From Phlebopus portentosus (taxonomy: Eukaryota > Basidiomycota > Agaricomycetes > Boletales > Boletinellaceae): DNA of 64,000 nucleotides. Shown one piece after another: positions 57,959 to 64,000 of this stretch. How positions within the stretch are numbered: the stretch's first letter is position 1; each line of letters opens with the position of its first letter. The stretch spans positions 62,001 to 126,000 of the forward strand of contig JAYXKI010000004.1 of NCBI GenBank assembly GCA_037892935.1. Reading direction: 5' to 3'. Below the pieces are notes generated by a model, which was not told where the DNA came from, did no database searches, and saw only the letters and a program-made list of their open reading frames with translations. A program made the translations under genes and the position numbers.

Positions 57959-60900
57959 TTACAACCCGTTCCATTCAAAGGCATCTATGTTCTGGAGAAC
58001 GAGTGAAGCTTTCACCGGAAAACTCTCGGAGGATGGTCCAACATATACTGTGTACTCTCCACCTTCAATCGTCCAAGCATTGATGCGCTCCTCCCAATAG
58101 CTAACGGCGTACTTATCGAGCGCAAGCTCCGCGATGCGCTTCTCTCCTGGTTGTATGTCTCGTAATTTCTTGAAGGCCCGTAGTGCAAGAGTTACCTGAG
58201 TAAGTGCGGAGGTAACTGGATATGCGACGTATACTTGGACTATCTCGGAGCCTGTCACTGAACCCGCATTTGCGACTGCCAAGGACACGATGACCTGTAA
58301 GTCCTTCTTGCCATTTAAATCCACGACCTTGGGCTGTGAGACGATCAGATCCGAGTACTCGAACGTTGTGTATGAAAGCCCATGGCTGACCCAGAAGTCA
58401 GCGTCCATCCGCAGAGGATAAAAATAAGACTTGCCCAAACGCCCACAGCGGCTTCATCTTAATATTCGGGTAATGTTTGTAGCCCTAGGATGTCCATTTC
58501 AAGCTTCATACACAGATATCTCGCGGAAGAGGAAGACATACAACGAACAAATCCTCCGAATACAGTACCGATCCATTCTCCGAGTGGAAATGGCCGTACG
58601 ATAGCACATCCTCGAGTCGTTTCGGGAATGTGAAGGACATCCTTCCGGATGGGTTCACTTTGCCAATCAGGACATCGGCGATAGCGTCACCTGTCGCATT
58701 GCCGAGACACCATGAATGCACGATGGTCGGCACGGAGTCAACCCATGGCATGGTAATAACAGAACCCTGAGTGGCTGAATTAGATACTGCCTAACGAGTT
58801 TGTGGGAACCTACCGACTGTGTCACAACAATAGTCTTCCTGTTTACCGCGGCTACTTTTTCTACGAGCTCATCGTTGCGTCCTGGGAGCGCCAGAGTGGT
58901 TCTGTCATAACCTTCGCTTTCCCAGTCCCCATTCAGCCCGACAACGATGATGGCTACATCTGCCTCTTTGGCAAGCTGCACGGCGAGTGCCAAGTCTTCA
59001 TCGGGGTTCTTAACGGGAGCGCCACCGAGGCGGACGGCGGGATTGATGTCCATGAGCAACTCATCCTCATCGCCCGTCCGCAGGACCGCGTACGCTGACA
59101 TAGTGCACATGCACCTCGTGCGCGACTCCTGCTTTCAGCTCAAAGACGCCCTTCTCTTCCGATGTACCTGTGCTGAAGAATGCTTCGCCACGTCTTTGAC
59201 GCGTCCAATTATCAATTAAGAGCTTTCCGTCGACATACAACTGTATTCGCCGACTCTGAATGGGGAGTCCAGGATTATAAGAATTAAAAGCAACGCACCT
59301 TGGCACGTCCTGCAACGGTCAAGCCAAATTCGAACTTCGTATCCTTGGCTCTCGGCTTTATTTTGCCTTCAAATGCAACATGAAGTGAGGAGGGACACCA
59401 TCTGGCTTGTCCTGAATAAAAGCATTCGTCTCATCAAAGACTTGCGAAAATACGGGATCGCCTTCAGCCAGTCAAGCCAGCGGGGTCGTTCGCGTACCAC
59501 TCTCCAATCCAGCATTTCTCGCCCTTCTCTGTGACGAGCTCATTCTCCATTGTAGGCGGCGCTTTGAAGGCTGCAAGTCACCGTTGAAATATCAGAACCC
59601 TGCTATCTTCGTGAAATCGGGATTCGTACATACCTCTAGTACCCTCGGCATACGTGATCTCGATGTTCTCACCAAGTGCCTTCGAAATCCCGTCATAAGG
59701 TGAGACAAAGAAGGACGCTTTCAGGGATGCAGAACCGCCTCCAGAGAGAACGGCGGCCTTAGCATTCCCGCCAATAATTGCAACTTTCTTCAATGTAGAC
59801 ATCTGAAGAGGAAGTAAATTTCCTTCATTCTTCAGAAGCACTATCGACTCCGAAGCAACTTTGCGCATCAATGCCGTGTCCTCATCGCTCTCGAGAGTCC
59901 GTTCCTTGCCGTCTCCATCTAAGACATCCGGGGCACCCTGCGCACAGCGCTTGACCATCTCAAGTACCTTGGCTGCGCGCTCCTTGACAATACGAGCTGT
60001 GGGTTTTGCGCGCATCGACCGCGCGACGGACTTTGTCCCATGTCCGCCATTTGTTGACGCCTGGCATTTCAATATCGAGACCTGCATTGATGTTCTCTGA
60101 TACGCTGTAAGTCCCAAACCTATATTATTCTCCTATTTTCAGCTCTCAAACTCTGCAAGCAAAATTCGGTACGTACAATTCACTCATGATGGTAGCATTG
60201 GATCCCCATTCTTTCCGAAGGACGTCCTGGAGAATGAACGGGTTGTCATTCACATGCAGCCCTTTCAATTTGTTATATCTATATTCGCTTAATAAAAGTA
60301 GTCTTGAATGAGAGTAGCCAACTTACGCAGTCATGAAGACCCATGGTTTTGCATATTTCTCGGCGAGCATGAAAGACAGTAAGTAAATTTCTCGCAGAGC
60401 TCGGGCGGTTACTCGACTATCGTAGCCAAAGCGATCATTCTCCTTGTCATTCGCGCTGAAGATACACGTTGAGATACTCAGCGAGGATGTAGATACAAGC
60501 TCGCACAAAATGTTTGACTGTGGCACCAATTCCTCTAGATTGAATGCCTGCGATGTACGCAGACGCGATCAAGCCTGATAAGATGGGGTCTTCTGATAAG
60601 CTCTCGAAGCTCTGAATGAAAATAGCTCGACACTTGATTACTGTAGCGAATGACATTATACTCAAAGACGTACCCTACCGCCAAGTGGGTTCTATAGTCA
60701 ACGGATCAGAGAGACGGTCAGGTAAGATCAGCGTCAGAAAGGGACATGCATTCTATTGCAGGGAAAGTAAAAGAGATTCTCACACATTGAATGTTGCATG
60801 TAGGAGCCAGGATAATGGAAGCAGAGCGCTCCGGAGCGAGGAGCTTTGCACTAACATCGTGAATGAGTTCGGTATCCGACGTTGCACCAAGTGCTGTGGC

Positions 60901-61295
60901 TGACTGTCAAGTTAAGTGAGGTTTCAGATGTCTCATCTGTTCAAAATAGACATACTGGTAGACACTTCGCAGGCGTGCCCTTGAAAAAGAAATTTCCGCG
61001 TATGCCTATGCATCACGTTAGGTTAGGACATGCTACATAGGGCATTCATTGGAATATTGATCAGTCGCCATTGGGACCATCGCTAACCTAGAAACGATTA
61101 TTGGATATCAATAACAAAGAAAGCAGTATGAGCTTGAAGGGGAAGAAATAATACCTTGATTGCCGGTATTCCGAGACGCTCGATGCCATGGGTATTCCAG
61201 TAGCCAACACCGGCGATGAGGGTAGTGGCCTCCTCGAGAGTCAGCTTTTCAACAGTACTCGGAATGTCCGCGTTTGCAAAATCAGATGGAGGCAT
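57959..61295 (-). pseudogene. GH3 beta-glucosidase with PA14 insert, inactivated
   Basis: Homologous to intracellular fungal GH3 beta-glucosidases with an inserted PA14 domain (Kluyveromyces Bgl1 type). Family blocks run in order: GVGYWNTHGIERLGIPAIK, SDGPNG, ILAPTCNIQ, LGGR joined to SFESLSEDP, GIGATVKHF, RALREIYLLSF, MTAYNK, INAGLDIEMPG, ASESIVLLKNEGNLLPL, GGGSASLKA, then PA14 (YVDGKLLIDNWTRQRRGEAFF), VVGLNGDWESEGYDR, ADVLIGKVNPSGRMSFTFPKR, GLSYTTFEYS and the C-terminal FEWNGL. It is broken. Reading-frame shifts lie near 60005, 59468, 59366 and 59075. The nucleophile motif SDW reads SEL (codon 60179-60181). Two introns have lost GT donors. Other introns still splice cleanly, including a GC-AG one near 58440, so decay is recent. 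Sequencing error could explain single indels but not the active-site change. Confidence 0.85.
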
Positions 61296-61927
61296 CGTTT
61301 ATGACTGTGATAGCGCACAAGCTAGCTCTCCTATAGTATAGAACGAGGTCAGGACAAGAAGGAGGACATAGACTGCAACTTGGGGACACGAAATTACACC
61401 ATGTATGATATTTGAGATGGTATACAAGTATTACTTATTCCAGTACTAGTGTTTCTCGCCAATAATAGGCCGAAACCATTTCTCCGAAGATAATCCGAAG
61501 TCTTCATGAGGAAATGCCAAGCGAAGATCCCTAAAGGACTCCATACACGCATAGACGTATCGTATGACACAGTCCTCAGAAAACGTCGCAATTTCAATTT
61601 GCGTCCTATGTTTGAGGTCTTCAGGAGAAGGCAAATTTGGCCCTTTGGGAGAAAATGCATCAGGTGTTGGATCCCGCCACCTCTTCTTTCATTCAGAAGA
61701 ACAGGCCTAGGCCCTTGCAGACTCTGACATGAACAGCATAGTGTGTACTTGGCAGGTATTGGAGGTATCTGGCAGAGCCGCACAAGAAAAACTGTCAGTG
61801 TTATCCTCGAAATGAGCAAGATCATCACCATAAGTTTGGTGGCGAAAGCACTGGGCATTGAGACACATTTTTTGGCCCTAGGGCTACAATTTGAAGTTTG
61901 AATGAATGCACGACGCGAATACATTCC
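61296..61927. other. GH3 pseudogene upstream region with a possible gene remnant
   Basis: About 630 bases. A minus-strand frame near 61446-61690 translates as PTPDAFSPKGPNLPSPEDLK...WFRPIIGEKH and looks protein-like, but it begins straight after a stop and matches nothing I know. It may be a gene fragment left beside the transposon-rich region. A longer frame on the same strand starts inside the terminal repeat at 61928 and is probably chance. Confidence 0.3.
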
Positions 61928-62394
61928 ATGTACAGTTGAAATTGTCATAACACATAACGTCGGGAGAAGGCATTTCCTAATGCATTATGAAATTTATGCA
62001 ACATATTATGTGGGAATAACCTGCCACATTAAGTAAAATAATGAATTTTATTCTTTCTGGTTGAAATCAGCCTTTCTGGGCTAATTGGTATCAAATGAGT
62101 AAGCTGATGATGAAAGTATTTCACAAATCACATCAGAGATTAGCTATTCATAGCTGAAAGAGATCAGAAATATGACATAATAGTAACTAATGTTGAGAAA
62201 TTATGCACAAATATGGACAAATTTCACAAAAATAGCACATTAAAATGCATAAATTGACTCAAAATGCAATGCATTATGCAATATGAGATTTTTGCATAAT
62301 TTCCCTTCTCCCAAGTTGGGAGAAGCCCAAACCCAATGCATTATAAGATTTATGCATTATGATTCAATGCACTATGACAATTTCAACTGTACAT
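61928..62394. mobile_element. MITE-like element 1 with 22-bp terminal inverted repeats
   Basis: The 22 bases at 61928-61949 (starting ATGTACAGTTGAAATTG) are perfectly inverted at 62373-62394. The 467-base interior is AT-rich, repeats ATGCATTATG-like strings and has no coding frame. A clear target duplication was not found; a 2-bp AT is possible. Confidence 0.7.
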
Positions 62395-62873
62395 ACAGTG
62401 TACCTACACGTCTTTTACTGTTTGCATACAGTAATTCCTAAGAATGGCAATCATCACGTGTTTATTCGCCATGTCGTGTTCAACCTCAGCAAAAATTGAT
62501 TGAAATGAGTTTTTCTCCATCAATATTCAACCATATTGTCCAGTTAAACAATGTAAAATCAGAGAAATTAATGATTAATATGTAGGACAAAAAAGAATCT
62601 ATATATTTTGCTTTGCCACTGCATGCTTGCAAAAATTTACAATCCTTTGGAATTCAGCAAAAAGCCTATGTCAAACTTGTGCTCCTAATTCATATGAGTA
62701 GACTATACAGAATGTTTTGTAGTAAATGTATCTGTAATTGATTTCTCTAATTTTACGTTGTTTAACTCAACAAAACAGCTGAATATTAACAGAGAAAACC
62801 CCATTTCAATCAATTTTTACTGAAGTTGAACATGACGCAGTGAAAAAAACATGTGATGATTGGCATGCTAAGG

Positions 62874-62881
62874 AATTATGC
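62874..62881. repeat. Target-site duplication, left
   Basis: AATTATGC, repeated at 63603-63610 on the other side of the TIR element. Confidence 0.7.
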
Positions 62882-63602
62882 TGGGGACCGGCAAAGTCCA
62901 ACATCGCCGCGTGATGCTTTTTTCAGCAGAGATTGAATGATTACCACTTTTAGCAGCCCTTATGGACTCTGAGTTACTAGCTTCTTTCATTACGCCAATT
63001 AAATTATTTCTCCCAGATAAAACCTAGGCTTATTCCCAAGATGTTAGGCTATAGAATCCATTTTTGGTTTCAAAAAAATACTGTGTATTGAGGGAGGCAT
63101 GATTTTTTCAAACATTTTCAATGCATTTAAATTGTTACCCTCTGTCAACAGAGCCTGATTCAGATCACGTGTTTGGGGCTTCCACTTGTGTGATGCATAC
63201 ATCTTCCTGCCCAACTTCTTTAATGTAGAACCACTTTGCTACACAACTCATAATTTCAAGCTTTCATATGATAGATGGCATAATAATCTTCAAAATAGTC
63301 AAAAAATTTTGACTTGAGATTGCATATTACCTAAGATATATCAAAATTCTTGAGTAATTCACCTCCTGCTTGACCAATTTTTGACCAAAATTTAAAAAAA
63401 AAAATTTTGACCAAAATTAAGATTTGCTTCCTATTTACAACATAGGGTACTTTATTTTGCTGAAGGTGCTTTGCAGAATGAGCCTTTATGCATTAAATAG
63501 GACCTCCAAAAACCGGTAACTAAGCGAGCTCGCGTCGATCACCGGCGCTACTCGGCAGGGCCGTGGGAGTTCTTCACTGAACCATTGGGATTGCCGGTCC
63601 CC
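62882..63602. mobile_element. Non-autonomous TIR transposon with 8-bp target duplication
   Basis: A 720-base element beginning GGGGACCGGCAA (62883-62894) and ending TTGCCGGTCCCC (63591-63602), a perfect 12-bp terminal inverted repeat that extends imperfectly inward (..TCC.AA). AATTATGC is directly repeated at 62874-62881 and 63603-63610 as target duplication. It has no transposase frame. Eight-base duplications point to the hAT superfamily, or Merlin or P types. Confidence 0.75.
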
Positions 63603-63610
63603 AATTATGC
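63603..63610. repeat. Target-site duplication, right
   Basis: AATTATGC, the second copy flanking the TIR element. Confidence 0.7.
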
Positions 63611-63745
63611 AATTTGCAAACGGCAGTAAAACTTTAAATTCAGGCACGTGCGCTTCGGACATACTTCGGAATATCCACGACCGGCTCTTCGCCAAGTCCC
63701 GATAACGGTCTTTCTACCTCCTAGGCTGAAGACATGCCGACCAAC

Positions 63746-63752
63746 TATATAT
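63746..63752 (+). promoter_or_regulatory. TATA-like element of the right-end gene
   Basis: TATATAT, 67-73 bases before the ATG at 63819, followed by a pyrimidine-rich leader. Confidence 0.4.
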
Positions 63753-63818
63753 GACAGTTCTGCTTTGTGTTCGTATTGGACAAACCTCCTCCCCTTCTAT
63801 ATCTCTCTAGCCTGTGCA

Positions 63819-64000
63819 ATGCTTGAAGAAGCAAAGCCGGATTCACTCCTAGTCGTCACGGTCGAAAGAGAACGACGCCCCTTCGTCGGCGAAGATACTG
63901 AACTTGATCAATCAAGGGTATCTGAAGTACCGACTGTTGCAGTACCCTCACTGGCGGCTAGGACGTCCAACGAGATGCCCGAAGATGTCAATGTACCACC
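63819..64000 (+). CDS. 5' end of an unrecognised gene, cut by the window edge
   Basis: From the ATG at 63819 the frame is open to the end of the window (60 codons): MLEEAKPDSLLVVTVERERR, then a Glu/Asp/Val-rich stretch with EVPTVAVPSLAARTS. It has no recognisable domain yet and looks like a disordered N-terminus. A TATATAT lies about 70 bases upstream, and a CT-rich leader precedes the start. No internal stop is seen, and no strong intron donor. Confidence 0.5.
   Translation, partial: MLEEAKPDSLLVVTVERERRPFVGEDTELDQSRVSEVPTVAVPSLAARTSNEMPEDVNVP

Larger units (their letters stand above)
62413..63631. mobile_element. Foldback MITE-like element 2, split by a later insertion
   Basis: Arms of about 140 bases: left 62430-62572, right 62745-62881, roughly 80-85% identical in reverse complement (shared strings CAATCATCAC, CAAAAATTGATTGAAATG-like, TTAAACAA). 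The right arm continues after the inserted element, at 63603-63631 (TTTGCAAAC..CAGTAAAA), matching the left outer arm TTTTACTG..TTTGCA at 62413-62426. Non-coding. Confidence 0.7.

Noticed and set aside
61394..61948. 184-codon minus-strand frame
   Set aside because: It starts inside the terminal repeat of MITE element 1, has biased low-complexity composition and matches no family.
1..64000. CRISPR arrays, rRNA genes or bacterial-type operons
   Set aside because: No regularly spaced identical repeats, no rRNA motifs, and all genes show fungal introns.

Overview
The window is nuclear DNA from a filamentous basidiomycete, most likely a mushroom-forming Agaricomycete. Genes are dense and intron-rich, with introns of about 45-65 nt and GT..AG ends. 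The proteome is fungal (Tpt1, Rtc4, Thoc7, Doa10, Arg1, Ncs6, Paf1, Sfh5, Pro2, an AP180-like ANTH protein). It also carries families typical of Agaricomycetes: F-box proteins, expanded P450s and an MLKL-like protein. No CRISPR, rRNA or convincing tRNA was seen.

Layout. 1-19.4 kb is a housekeeping block: the 3' end of an unknown gene, tRNA 2'-phosphotransferase (+), an RTC4-domain protein (-), THO subunit 7 (-), a coiled-coil/RING E3 ligase (-) divergent from the membrane E3 ligase Doa10 (+), argininosuccinate synthase (-), and a conserved membrane/coiled-coil protein (+). 20.0-26.5 kb holds two tandem cytochrome P450 genes. 27-37.6 kb returns to housekeeping genes: NCS6/CTU1 (+), an F-box protein (-), tRNase Z (-), PAF1 (-), an SFH5-like lipid-transfer protein (+) and an unknown acidic-tailed protein (-). 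38.2-44.6 kb is rearranged. A third P450 gene, with its promoter and 3' flank, is an inverted copy of the first one about 19 kb away, and it sits between two long direct repeats. 45.4-57.7 kb has an unknown basic protein (+), a NASP/Sim3 histone chaperone (+), gamma-glutamyl phosphate reductase (-), an AP180/Yap1801-like endocytic adaptor (-) and a protein with an MLKL-type helical bundle plus pseudokinase (+). 58-61.3 kb is a decayed GH3 beta-glucosidase. 61.9-63.6 kb is AT-rich nested transposon DNA. A new gene starts at 63.8 kb.

Themes. Three tRNA maturation enzymes (Tpt1, tRNase Z, Ncs6) and two E3 ligases lie close together, probably by chance apart from the shared E3 promoter. The accessory parts worth a second look are the P450 inverted duplication with its flanking direct repeats, the MLKL-like pseudokinase, the broken GH3 gene, and a 0.72 kb terminal-inverted-repeat element with an 8-bp target duplication that splits one arm of an older foldback element.

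Exon borders were read by eye. Those given with exact coordinates keep the frame; the others are approximate.
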